The position numbers were made by a program, and so were the translations under genes. 12,500 nt of DNA. Origin: Theodoxus fluviatilis (taxonomy: Eukaryota > Mollusca > Gastropoda > Cycloneritida > Neritidae). How positions within the stretch are numbered: position 1 is the stretch's first letter; each line of letters begins with the position of its first letter. The notes beneath the pieces were generated by a model, which was not told the origin of the DNA, searched no databases, and worked only from the letters and a program-made list of their open reading frames with translations. Positions 1 to 7,887 of this stretch are shown in pieces. The stretch is taken from assembly GCA_034096865.1 (NCBI GenBank), contig JAWQFJ010017415.1:15001-27500 (forward strand). The letters are read 5' to 3'.

Positions 1-187
1 GACTGTGGCGGCGAACAGCATAGGTCCCAAGGGGTCTCCCTGTTGAACGCCGGTAGCCGACTCGATCTCCTTGCCGTCGGCAAGAACGGTAGAGGAGCGA
101 TGATAGGCCAGGTGCACGAGTGGGTAGGCTTCCGGTGCCCGAAATTCTTCTGGCATATAGGATCGAAAATCTCCTCGCAAATGACGT
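1..187 (-). pseudogene. Non-LTR retrotransposon reverse transcriptase fragment
   Basis: The complement has an open frame of about 62 codons with the RT fingers/palm signature GVQQGDPLGPMLF at about 16-54, preceded by a segment containing YPLVHLAYHRSS. In non-LTR retrotransposons this G-x-x-Q-G-x-P-L-x-P motif lies between catalytic motif A and the [FY]xDD box; the latter would fall beyond the left edge. The frame is closed upstream by TGA codons from about 188 onward, so the copy is 5'-truncated or disrupted there. The motif form (QQGDPLGP) differs from the GVPQGS form of the other LINEs in this window, so it is a different clade, which I cannot name. The right junction is flanked by two GACGTCA words (183-189 and 200-206). 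Confidence 0.8.
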
Positions 188-480
188 CACTTTATTCGAC
201 GTCAAATGAAATCGTCACAGATTTTGCAAAATGGAGTCTGTTGAATCGTTTTCATTAAAACACCAAAATGTAAAAAAGTCACTTTCTTTTAAAACCTCGA
301 TTCTGAAAATTTGATAATATTGAATCGGACCTAACTTCCAGTCAGTGTGCAAAATCTCAAGGAAATCCGTCCAGTAGTTTTTGAGATATAGGCCGTGGAG
401 ACGGGACAGACAGACACACACACACACAGACAGATAAAGTCTGTAGGACCTCCAGTAAACCTGGAGGGATAAGTATACTC
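188..480. repeat. Retroelement-like 3' tail with CA/GACA microsatellite and hairpin
   Basis: This AT-rich segment contains ATCCGTCCAGTAGTTTTTGA at about 366-385, followed by a GACA/CA microsatellite (406-434). From memory, this combination resembles the 3' ends of RTE-like elements or derived SINEs in invertebrates, a resemblance I cannot verify here. A perfect 7-bp stem, CCTCCAG-TAAAC-CTGGAGG, lies at 449-467 just after the microsatellite. No coding potential is visible. Confidence 0.4.
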
Positions 481-554
481 TTGAAACTGGATTCTCGGAA
501 TACACAATCACCTTTTGCATCTGCCTATCGTTTTCCTGCGCTTTCACCTTTCCT

Positions 555-1278
555 GGGGCGGGTTTCAAAATGCGAAGATCTCGGTAGATCTACGCAGATC
601 TCGCCAATTGGGCAGTTTCATTCTTTGCTCGCTCGCGAGCCAATCGTAGACGAGCGTAGATTGAGCGAGGCAGTTGGAGCGGTGCCTAGCTAGTGAGATT
701 CAAGATGGCGGACAGCATGAGCGTCGTGTCACTAGGAGTGACGTTTTTGAACGAGTCTTCGGTTAACTTTAACTTTCTTGGTTTACGGTAAGGTTTGAGG
801 TTATTGTGTAAATTGAACATTTTTATTACCACTACCTATGCCCTGATAAGTGACTCCTGAGCCTAGTGCAGTCAAAGACCCTATGTACACTACCGCGCAC
901 TAGCGATTTTCCTTTACGCAAAGGGAGGTCAGAATGTAGAGTTACGTCTCTTTGCGATAGAATTTTCCATTCGAACTTAATGCAGGATTTCTCACCGTCA
1001 ACCACACATCGTGCACACAATAAAGAAAAAAATCGTAATCTACTTCAATTGTCCAGCTGAGATTGCAGCGAGGTGACAAATTAAGGCACACATGAGTCAG
1101 CGGAGAACGAATTATCGAATATTTTCAGTGTCGAAGCGTCACAAAACATAAACCCTAGTCTTGGTCGTCGCCATATTGGATCTTCGCTCGCCGCTGGGGT
1201 AGTTTCTGTTTTAGCTAGCTCTTACTGCGAAGCAAGATTTTGCGACCAAGATCGACTACATATTTTGAAACCCGCCCC
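555..1278. repeat. Segment bounded by a 17-bp perfect inverted repeat
   Basis: GGGGCGGGTTTCAAAAT at 555-571 recurs exactly on the complement at 1262-1278, about 690 bp apart. Weaker inverted similarity continues inward: each arm, read inward, later reaches an ATGGCG word (705 on +, about 1174 on -). The segment is CpG-rich in parts and has small palindromes: GTAGATCTAC at 584-593, GCTCGCGAGC at about 631-640 and the hairpin GTCACT-AGG-AGTGAC at 728-742. It could be a degenerate fold-back or MITE-like element, or a real promoter region. No transposase is visible. 481-554 and 1279-1526 hold nothing I recognise. Confidence 0.4.
705..787 (+). other. Possible first coding exon or YY1-like start site
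   Basis: CAAGATGGCGGAC at 701-713 combines a good start context with a YY1-like motif, an arrangement known at the 5' ends of some housekeeping genes. From ATG 705 the frame stays open for 27 codons (MADSMSVVSLGVTF...) until a donor-like CG|GTAAGG, intron starting at 788. The donor would be phase 2. It cannot join the exon at 2863 in frame: a stop follows at once. So it is either a separate gene, a non-coding leader, or chance. I do not recognise the peptide. Confidence 0.2.
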
Positions 1279-1526
1279 TGTCATGCGCACTCTCTCGTTT
1301 GTCTCTTCGTCGCACCTTATAAAAATTATACCTTTCATCAGGTTCCAGAACCTTCGAGAATTAACTACAATGTACTCCACTGTTTGGAAAAAGGGCGAAT
1401 GACGGACGTCACGTGACACAGACAAGCCGAATTATTCCTGAATACTTTACAGAACTAAGCAACGACCAGGGCGCGGAGACTGACGTCATCAGCTCTATAG
1501 ATAACGCCACGATATCCTAGAGCGCG

Positions 1527-2177
1527 TTTCTTAGGCAAGGTGCACACTTCGAGGGCTAGCCGAGGGCGAGGAAGACGTCTAAGAAACGACCAATCATCAG
1601 TTGGCAAGGCCGAAGGAAGTCTGAGAGAACTTAGCTGCATCCTGGCGCCAGAGTCAGTGAAGAAGTCGCCGATAGGCGAAGTAACTGACGATGTAGACAT
1701 CACAGCAGTTTTTCATTTGATAGAACATACCATGGAGACATCGCAAATGGCACGGGAACTTTTTTTAAACGAAAAGAAAGCGACCCGGGTTCAATTGTAG
1801 ACAATTTCGTCGAAAACGTTGTGCCTCAATACACTTCCATCAATTCCAGTCAGAGAGTGGTCATGTACGGTGCTTAGTGTATGCAAGCGATTAAATAAAT
1901 GTCGACAGTGTTTGTCCAGAAATAACCTATATACATTTCCCTCAAAATATACAAATGAACACTTGAACAGCAAAAACTTCCGTGTACGTACACTTTTCCA
2001 TTCTCGGGCAGTGAGAAGCACATTACAGGCACTGCCGTCTATCAGCGGCAACTCAGTTGGCACGGTCTCCGCCATTTTGGTTTATCCTGGCCTCTGCAGC
2101 GAGGGCCTCCTTGTGAACGAGACGCCGTAGGCAACGCCTAGCCCTCGAGATTCTCTCGAGATTTCTTGCCTAAGAAA
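1527..2177. repeat. Segment bounded by imperfect inverted repeats
   Basis: TTTCTTAGGCAA (1527-1538) and TCGAGGGCTAG (1549-1559) recur on the complement as TTGCCTAAGAAA (2166-2177) and CTAGCCCTCGA (2138-2148), in the same outer-to-inner order and about 600 bp apart. The right arm is itself a nest of short hairpins: CTCGAG repeats at 2145-2160, TTTCTT-GCCT-AAGAAA at 2162-2177, and AATGTGC-CTCTC-GCACATT at 2176-2194. This fits an old fold-back or MITE-type element; no target-site duplication was established. Confidence 0.45.
1791..2075 (-). other. Unidentified 94-codon open frame with a YY1-like start
   Basis: On the complement, ACCAAAATGGCGGAGACC gives an ATG at 2075 with A at -3 and G at +4, overlapping a YY1-like CAAAATGGCGG motif. 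The frame runs 94 codons (MAETVPTELPLIDG...) and lies wholly inside the inverted-repeat-bounded segment 1527-2177. I recognise no domain. Its interior contains a 12-bp palindrome GTGTACGTACAC (1982-1993), which also gives a donor-like GTACGT. It may be a real 5' exon or a chance frame. The opposite strand has an equally long overlapping frame, which lowers confidence. Confidence 0.2.
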
Positions 2178-2561
2178 TGTGCCTCTCGCACATTCGAGAG
2201 CAGTCACAACATTTGCAAAGACAATCAAACGGGCGTTTCCCATTCTTAAAAAGTGATCGATGTGATTCTACAGGAACCCGTATCAGAATCGGGACGACAA
2301 ACAGGTAGTGTCTCGTTATGCGAACGGACTGAATGAGGAACTGACTGATTAACCGTTGCATATGATTGCAGCAATAACGTTTTTGAACACCGGATACGTC
2401 TCTCCACTTCCGTTTGGCTAGCATGTCGCATTCCTGATGGTGAACACGCCGAAGACTGAGTGAAAGAGACAACTTTGTAGAGCGCACGTGTTCGAGAGAC
2501 GTTCATTGAAAAGGGGGAAATTCAGTATCAATTAACTCTAACTGTTCCGCCTTCATTCGTT
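2178..2561. other. Intergenic or intronic DNA with no recognised feature
   Basis: This is mixed-composition sequence with short overlapping open frames on the complement (105 and 86 codons). None shows a motif I recognise and they contradict each other in frame. No tandem repeat or LINE similarity is visible. Confidence 0.5.
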
Positions 2562-2790
2562 TACACACACACAAACACTTACACACACACTTACACACAC
2601 ACACATACACTTACACACACACTTACACACACACACACGTACACACACACACCTAGACACGACACACACACACACACTCACACACACTTACACACACAGA
2701 CACGACACACACACACGCACACACAGACACGACACACACACACGCACACGCACACACACACACATACACACACACACATACACACACACA
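2562..2790. repeat. (CA)n compound microsatellite
   Basis: A CA dinucleotide tract of about 230 bp with regularly spaced interruptions (ACTTACAC, ACATACAC, AGACACGACAC). It ends about 75 bp upstream of the putative exon 1 acceptor. Confidence 0.95.
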
Positions 2791-2868
2791 GATCTGAAGT
2801 TTTTACTATTTGTCATATTTGATGTCTTTAATGTTAACATTTCACTCCATCGTTGACTGCAGTTCATT

Positions 2869-3093
2869 ATGATCCAAGCCTTCCAAACGAAGATGCAGTG
2901 CAGAGTTCACCCTACACCGTGCCTCTTCCTTCACCTCCGCCTCCTCCTCCTCCTGCTGCTGCTGCTGCTGCTGGTAGTCTGTCAACTTCCCGTGGTGGAG
3001 GGAGGAGAGCTGGTGTGCACAAAAATTAGAGAAGAAGAAGATATGTGTGAGGAGATCGAAGAAGTCAACCTGACCCGAATAAACGGACGTCGC
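2869..3093 (+). CDS. P4HTM-like: Exon 1 of P4HTM-like gene: signal/anchor region
   Basis: This exon encodes residues 1-75 of the spliced product. ATG 2869 and a second ATG at 2893 (residue 9) both have A at -3; either could start translation. Residues 18-38 form a hydrophobic core with 11 consecutive leucines (25-35), flanked by R12, H14 and R24 on the N side. This suits a signal peptide or type II signal anchor. Downstream come C50, C60, an acidic stretch (about 55-65) and an N-glycosylation sequon N67-L-T, consistent with an ER-luminal location. The exon ends CGC|GTAAGG at 3093/3094 (phase 0), which matches exon 2. An acceptor-like TTGACTGCAG ends at 2862, so an upstream leader exon is possible. 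Alone it would encode an 81-residue peptide ending at 3114, but the splice evidence is better. Family assignment rests on exons 2 and 3. Confidence 0.7.
2941..2973 (+). repeat. Coding (CTC)4(CTG)7 trinucleotide repeat
   Basis: Eleven leucine codons, four CTC then seven CTG, form the hydrophobic core of exon 1. Unit changes stay in frame but alter the length of the signal or membrane segment. Confidence 0.95.
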
Positions 3094-3178
3094 GTAAGGA
3101 ACCTTTTTGTCTGATTAAGCTTCTTCTGAAGTGACAAGATCCCTCGTTTGTGTGATGGGCGCGTGTGCGTGTGCATGC

Positions 3179-3223
3179 TCGCGCGCGCGCGGGGGGACAC
3201 ACGTGTGTGTGTGTGTGTGTGTG
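3179..3223. repeat. CG tract followed by GT tract (Z-DNA-prone)
   Basis: Alternating (CG)n at 3180-3191, a short G run and ACAC, then (GT)n at 3203-3223. Alternating purine-pyrimidine of this kind can adopt Z-DNA. It starts about 85 bp after the exon 1 donor. Confidence 0.85.
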
Positions 3224-3371
3224 ACCTCTCTGTAAACTTTCTCAATGATATACATGTATATTGCTTGACTTCACTCATTTGTCGTTGTCTCTGGGTTAGC
3301 TTAACATACAGAGCAGAAGCTCTCTGAGGGACAGACATGGAAAAAAGAAGTGGGACATTTCGGTCAGCGTC

Positions 3372-3407
3372 CAAAATGCTCAACCAGCTGAGCTACCATG
3401 GTCCGTA
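3372..3407 (-). repeat. tRNA-like box A fragment, probable SINE remnant
   Basis: The complement reads GGTAGCTCAGCTGGTTGAGC, containing TAGCTCAGCTGG (3384-3395), which fits the pol III box A consensus TRGYNNARNNGG as found in tRNA D-arms. No box B (GGTTCGANTCC) is visible within the next 100 bases downstream on that strand, so this is not an intact tRNA gene. A tRNA-derived SINE fragment is the simplest reading. The rest of 3224-3758 holds nothing else I recognise. Confidence 0.45.
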
Positions 3408-3758
3408 TTGTTTGCTCCTGTCTACACTGCCCTGGAAAAGTATCACAGGCAGTAAAACATGAAAGAGTGAGAGAGATACGAGCATAAGCATCAGATGTAA
3501 TCTTTGGCTGTTTGTTTTTGGTGCCTGCTCCGGTAGCATTACCAGTGTCGGCCCTAAAAGCAGTTAAAGAATTAGTGGCCTTAAGAAGGTTAGGCTCGCA
3601 CAAAGAATAGTCGTGGTCACCAATACCCAACCGACCTTTTTTTCTCTCTTTCGATTCTCAAATTTTTTTCGATAATGAAAAAAATGATAGTAAACAACAA
3701 ACTGCATGCTATTTCAGATTTTAAAAAGTATTTTCACATATTCAATCTGACCTCTTCT

Positions 3759-3828
3759 AAAAAGAAGGGAAAAAAGAAAAAAGAAAGAAAAAAAAGAAAG
3801 AAAGAGAGATTGATTGATTGATTGATTA
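3759..3828. repeat. Homopurine tract and (GATT)n microsatellite
   Basis: A pure A/G run of about 50 bp (3759-3809) leads into five GATT units (3808-3828). The GATT units directly adjoin the 3' end of the antisense LINE and, read on its strand, form its (AATC)n tail. Confidence 0.85.
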
Positions 3829-5099
3829 AACTTTATTTTTCAAGGGAAATACATGAATTAGGCATAACTGCCTATCTTACATCCAGCCCTTGTTCAAACA
3901 AGAAAACAAACAATCAAATCCAATGCCATCCCCCACTTCTACCCACCCGCCCTCTATCCCACACAAATTCACTCAATAACACAGGTTACAATCAATTTAT
4001 GGTAACGAAATACCACGTTGAAAATAGCCACAAAGTGAATTTAGAATAAGAAGAAAGTATCTAAAATGATTGCATAAGAAAAGTATGTAGTTTCAATTTA
4101 AATTTCTCTAAAGATTTTGCAATTGTTAGAGAAATGGATAGTGTGTTCCACATAGTAGCCTCTGAATAGGATAGGCTATGTTTAAACAAAGCAATCCTAG
4201 GTTGTGGTATTATATTTGAAAGTTGGAATAAGTTTATCAAATAATCAGGCACATCATAATCATTAATTCTTTTCATTAAGACACATGTATTGAATTGTAA
4301 ATGCTTATGAAAAAGCAATAGGTTAAGTTCTTTCATTTTGTCATTTGTAGATAGTGAGCTATATGTTATCATAAGCTTAGAGGCTCTTCGATACAATGAC
4401 TTCAGCCTTTTCAAGTTAGCGTCACCACAGCCATCCCAAATTGTTGATGCATAATTAATGTGAGATAAAATATGAGTATGGAAGAAGATTTTGCAAGTTT
4501 AAACGTCAACAATATGTCTTAATGTGGAGAGAAGAAATAGATTAATTGATATTTCTTTACAAATATAATCAATGTGTGATTGCCATCCTAAATGATCATC
4601 AATTACTACACCAATAATTTTGTGCTCAACATTGTTTTCGATTCTCAAAGAATCAAGAACAAGAGAAAGAGATAGAGGATATATTTGTTGGTTTTGTCTC
4701 GTAGTTATCACCATATATTTTGTTTTGGAAGGATTAATGACCATATGATTCAAAGAGCACCAGGAACGTATTTCATCCAGGCTCCTTTGAAGTTTTACTG
4801 CCACACATTCAGTCCTGACACCTGAGGTTGAAAGTGTTACATCATCAGCAAACATATCACATCTAACCTCTTTATAAGATATATCTAATGGTAGGTCATT
4901 GATGAATAGGCAGAACAAAATAGGACCTAAGCCAGAACCTTGTGGCACACCCACTTGTAAATGGTCACAAAAAGAAGCATGTCCATTGAAATAGACATAC
5001 TGCTGTCTGTCTTCCAAGAATGATTGAAAGAATTTAACCGTGTTGCAACCATTTGGATATTGTGATTAATTTTTCAATTAAAATGTCATGATGAACCAT
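3808..5099 (-). mobile_element. 5'-truncated CR1/L2-type LINE copy (antisense, intron 1)
   Basis: Read on the complement, this copy runs from a truncated RT region (about 5099) through the end of the ORF (TAA/TGA region near 4061), a roughly 230-bp 3' UTR and the 3' end CCCTTGAAAAATAAAGTTT followed by (AATC)n. Both truncation at the 5' end and a short tandem 3' tail are typical of CR1/L2-type LINEs inserted by target-primed reverse transcription. The 5' end abuts a (GA)n tract. The element lies in intron 1 in antisense orientation to the host gene. A short copy of the same 3' end recurs at 12093-12170. Confidence 0.85.
4061..5098 (-). pseudogene. Broken LINE reverse transcriptase ORF
   Basis: In order on the complement: a piece with HHDILIEKL (about 5070-5095, the region after RT motif A) in one frame; a frameshift near 5040; then the frame with FFQSFLEDRQQYVYFNG, GVPQGSGLGPILF and the catalytic box FADD (about 4841-4852). 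An in-frame TAA at 4499-4501 interrupts ...HIVDV, after which the same frame resumes with TCKIFFHTHILSHINYAST and continues to 4061. The C-terminal half carries the ...NYAST-W and ...RLKSLYRRASKL pattern usual after the RT thumb in CR1/L2 proteins. One frameshift and one stop make it non-functional. RT motif A and the endonuclease domain are missing. Confidence 0.85.
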
Positions 5100-5125
5100 G
5101 AGAGAGAGAGAGAGAGAGAGAGAGA
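5100..5125. repeat. (AG)n microsatellite
   Basis: About 12 AG units, exactly at the 5' truncation point of the antisense LINE. 5126-5231 shows no recognised feature. Confidence 0.9.
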
Positions 5126-5231
5126 AGGAAGGAAATAAAGAAAAAATACAGGCAGACCTACGGATTAATTTTTTGTTGCCCTGTTACGTTAACCACAACA
5201 CTTTCATTCTCCTTGCCTGTTTCCTGAAGAT

Positions 5232-5530
5232 TTCCATCCATGAATTCATCCATCCATCCATCCATCCATCCCTCCGTCCGTCCGTCTATCCGTCCGTCCG
5301 TCCGTCCATCCGTCCGTCCGTCCATCCGTCCGTCCGTCCGTCCATCCATTCCTTAAACTCCATCCATCCATCCATCCATCCATCCATCCATCCATCATCT
5401 ATCATCTATCCACCCAGTCATCCACCTATCCATCCAGTAATCTATCTAACATCTATTCATCCATCCATCGTTCCGCCCATCCATCCATTCCTCAATGTAT
5501 CTCTGCATCCATCCTTCCATCCTTCCATTC
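5232..5530. repeat. (ATCC)n/(GTCC)n tetranucleotide array
   Basis: Tetranucleotide CATC/CCAT repeats with a central block of CCGT variants (about 5270-5345) and decaying units to about 5530. Long proline/serine/histidine frames through it are by-products of the repeat. It ends about 60 bp before exon 2. Confidence 0.95.
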
Positions 5531-5591
5531 CAGCATCAATCAACCTTTTCCCCAGAGATTTGCTCATGTGTTTACAAATTTGACTTTACAG

Positions 5592-5673
5592 ATCAACTAC
5601 AGCTGGACAGTGAAACTCAACTCAAAAAAGTCACTTCGACTGAAAACCATCAGCCTTCAACCACAAGTGATTG
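5592..5673 (+). CDS. P4HTM-like: Exon 2 of P4HTM-like gene
   Basis: This 82-bp exon lies between acceptor ACAAATTTGACTTTACAG (ending 5591) and donor ATTG|GTGAGA (5673/5674). It encodes residues 76-102 plus the first base of codon 103. It enters in phase 0, matching exon 1, and leaves in phase 1, matching exon 3, where G plus AA restores GAA (Glu). The peptide begins INYSWTVKLN, with a second N-glycosylation sequon N77-Y-S, and ends KTISLQPQVI. The joined stretch SLQPQVIEIPNFLSSEEC resembles the segment SLKPLLFEIPGFLTDEEC that I recall from vertebrate P4HTM, just before the oxygenase core. The exon sits in a 240-bp island between an ATCC array and the pentamer satellite, so a repeat-masked gene finder could miss it. 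Confidence 0.8.
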
Positions 5674-5721
5674 GTGAGATTGCTATCATGAGGATATTAA
5701 CAACACACATACACACAGACC

Positions 5722-5739
5722 AACGGTACTGCTACCGTT
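5722..5739. other. Hairpin AACGGTA-CTGC-TACCGTT at satellite border
   Basis: A perfect 7-bp stem with a 4-base loop, about 25-45 bp before the start of the pentanucleotide satellite. Its function is unknown and it may be chance. Confidence 0.4.
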
Positions 5740-5765
5740 ACACACAACACCACACGCCATCACAA

Positions 5766-6035
5766 CACAGCACAGCATAGCACAGTAGAGCATAGCGCAG
5801 CACAGCACAGCACAGTAGAGCATAGCACAGCACAGCACAGCATAGCACAGTAGAGCATAGCGCAGCACAGCACAGCACAGCACAGCACAGAACAGCACAG
5901 TAGAGCATAGCACAGCACAGAACAGCATAGCACAGTAGAGCATAGCACAGCACAGCGCAGCACAGCACAGAACAGCATAGCACAGTAGAGCATAGCACAG
6001 CACAGCACAGCATAGCACAGTAGAGCATAGCGCAG
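5766..6035. repeat. (CAYAG)n pentanucleotide array
   Basis: About 54 consecutive 5-mers, nearly all CACAG, CATAG, CGCAG, AACAG or TAGAG, without a single indel. CATAG-CACAG-TAGAG-CATAG recurs as a higher-order block. The long Cys/Ala/Leu frames on the complement are by-products. Confidence 0.95.
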
Positions 6036-7837
6036 CAAACCAAACCAAATCACACCACATCACATCACATTACGTCATGCAATACTATATCACACCACAC
6101 CATACGTCAGGCGACACTATACCGCACCACACTACACCACACTATACCGCACCACACTCTACCGCACCACACTACACCACACTATACCGCACTACACTAT
6201 ACAACACCACATTACACCACACTATTTCACACCACACTATACCGCACATCACTATACTGCATCACACTATACCAAACTACACTGTATCACATCGCACTAT
6301 ATCACACCACACTATACCACACAACACTATACCGCACAACACTACATCACACCACACTATACCGCACCACACTCTACCGCACCACACTACACCACCCTAT
6401 ACCGCACTACACTTTACAACACCACATTACACCACACTATTTCACACCACACTATACCGCACATCACTATACTGCATCACACTATACCAAACTACACTGT
6501 ATCACATCGCACTATATCACACAACACTATACCGCACAACACTACATCACACCACACTATACCAAACCACACTATACCGCACCACACTATACCTCACCAC
6601 ATTATACCAAACCACACTATGCCGCACCACACTATACAACACCACACTATACCGCACCACACTATACCTCACCACATTATACCACACCACACAACACTAT
6701 GCCACACCACACAATACTATATGAGACCCCATCATACTACATCGCACCACACCACGCTATACCACACCACATCACACCACACCACACTATACCACACCAT
6801 TCCTCAGTAGGCAACAAAACACCACGCCACACTATTTCACACCACACAACACTATACCACACCACACCACACACTATTATATCAAACCACACCAATCTAC
6901 ACCACACAACACAAGACTATATCACACCACACAGCACTATACCACACCACACCACACGATATCACACTACTCTTCAGTAGACAACAAAACACCAAACAAC
7001 AATAGACCACACAACACAACACAACACTACACCACACTACACCACACCACACCATACTACACCACAACACACTATATCACAAAACATCAAACTATACCAC
7101 AAAACACCACGAACACTGTACCACACAACACCACACTATACCACACCACACCACACTATACCACACCACTTCTCAGTGGATAACACAACACCACACCACA
7201 CAATATCACACCACACAACACCATACCACACCACTCTTCAGTAGACAACAAAACACCAAACAACACTGTACCACACCACACCACTCTATACCACACCACA
7301 CCACACTGTACCACACCACTCCTTAGTGGACAATAAAATACCACACCACACTATATCACACCACACCACAATATATCACACCACTCCTCAGTAGACAACA
7401 AAACACCACACCACACTATACCACACCACACAATTCTATATCAGACAACACCACACTACATCACACAACACAACACTATATCACACCACACAACACTATA
7501 TCACACCACACCACACTATACCACACCACACCACACTATACCACACCACACTACACCACACAACACAACACTATATCACACAAACCAAGACTATATCACA
7601 TCACACAACACTATATCACACTACACCACACTATACCACACTACTCTTCAGTAGACAACAAAACACCAAACCACAATAGACCACACAACACAACACCATA
7701 CCACACCACACTATACCACTTCACACCACACTATACTACACCACACCACACTATACCACAAAACATCTAACTATGCCACAAAACACCACACAACACTGTA
7801 CCACACAACACCACACTATACCACACCACACCATACC
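6036..7837. repeat. ACCAC/ACTAT pentanucleotide satellite, left block
   Basis: The array is built of 5-mers such as ACCAC, ACTAT, ATCAC, ACCGC and ACAAC, with G rare on the + strand, which gives strong AC/GT strand asymmetry. The 5-bp register is held from the start to about 7110, shifts by one base near GAACACTGT (7111-7119), and is then held to the LINE insertion. Seven copies of a CTCAGTRGACAACAAAACACC-like module are interspersed at about 6801, 6971, 7171, 7235, 7321, 7385 and 7645. A 215-aa His/Thr frame at 6077-6724 reflects the repeat only. Confidence 0.95.
6156..6570. repeat. 215-bp tandem duplication inside the satellite
   Basis: The block starting ACTCTACCGCACC at 6156 recurs at 6371, an offset of 215 bp (43 pentamers). 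The same offset holds for ACTATTTCAC (6221 and 6436) and ATCGC (6291 and 6506). The second copy lacks 15 bp near its end and has a few substitutions. Confidence 0.85.
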
Positions 7838-7887
7838 ACAGTGTCCTCTAAGAGGATGATTCCGTGGTTTGGTCTTCTTGGAGATGA

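Noticed and set aside
1540..1800. 86-codon plus-strand frame with fairly protein-like C-terminal composition
   Set aside because: No recognised motif, no splice evidence, and an 82-codon frame overlaps on the other strand; not enough to call a gene.
2869..3114. Stand-alone 81-residue secreted peptide
   Set aside because: The frame runs through a consensus donor at 3094 whose phase matches exon 2; the spliced reading explains more.
5098..5583. 161-codon frame ending in exon 2
   Set aside because: Mostly the GA and ATCC repeats; it reads exon 2 out of the frame supported by the splice phases.
5686..6063. Three overlapping Cys/Ala/Leu/Tyr-rich frames on the complement
   Set aside because: All three frames are open at once through the CAYAG array, which is the hallmark of a simple repeat and not of coding sequence.
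6077..6724. 215-codon His/Thr-rich open frame
   Set aside because: It is the pentanucleotide satellite read through; the repeat units ACCAC and ACTAT contain few stop codons in this register. No start context, composition or domain supports a protein.
6036..7837. CRISPR array or telomeric repeat
   Set aside because: There is no constant repeat with unique spacers of similar size; the GT-rich strand only superficially resembles TG telomeres and has no runs of three G.
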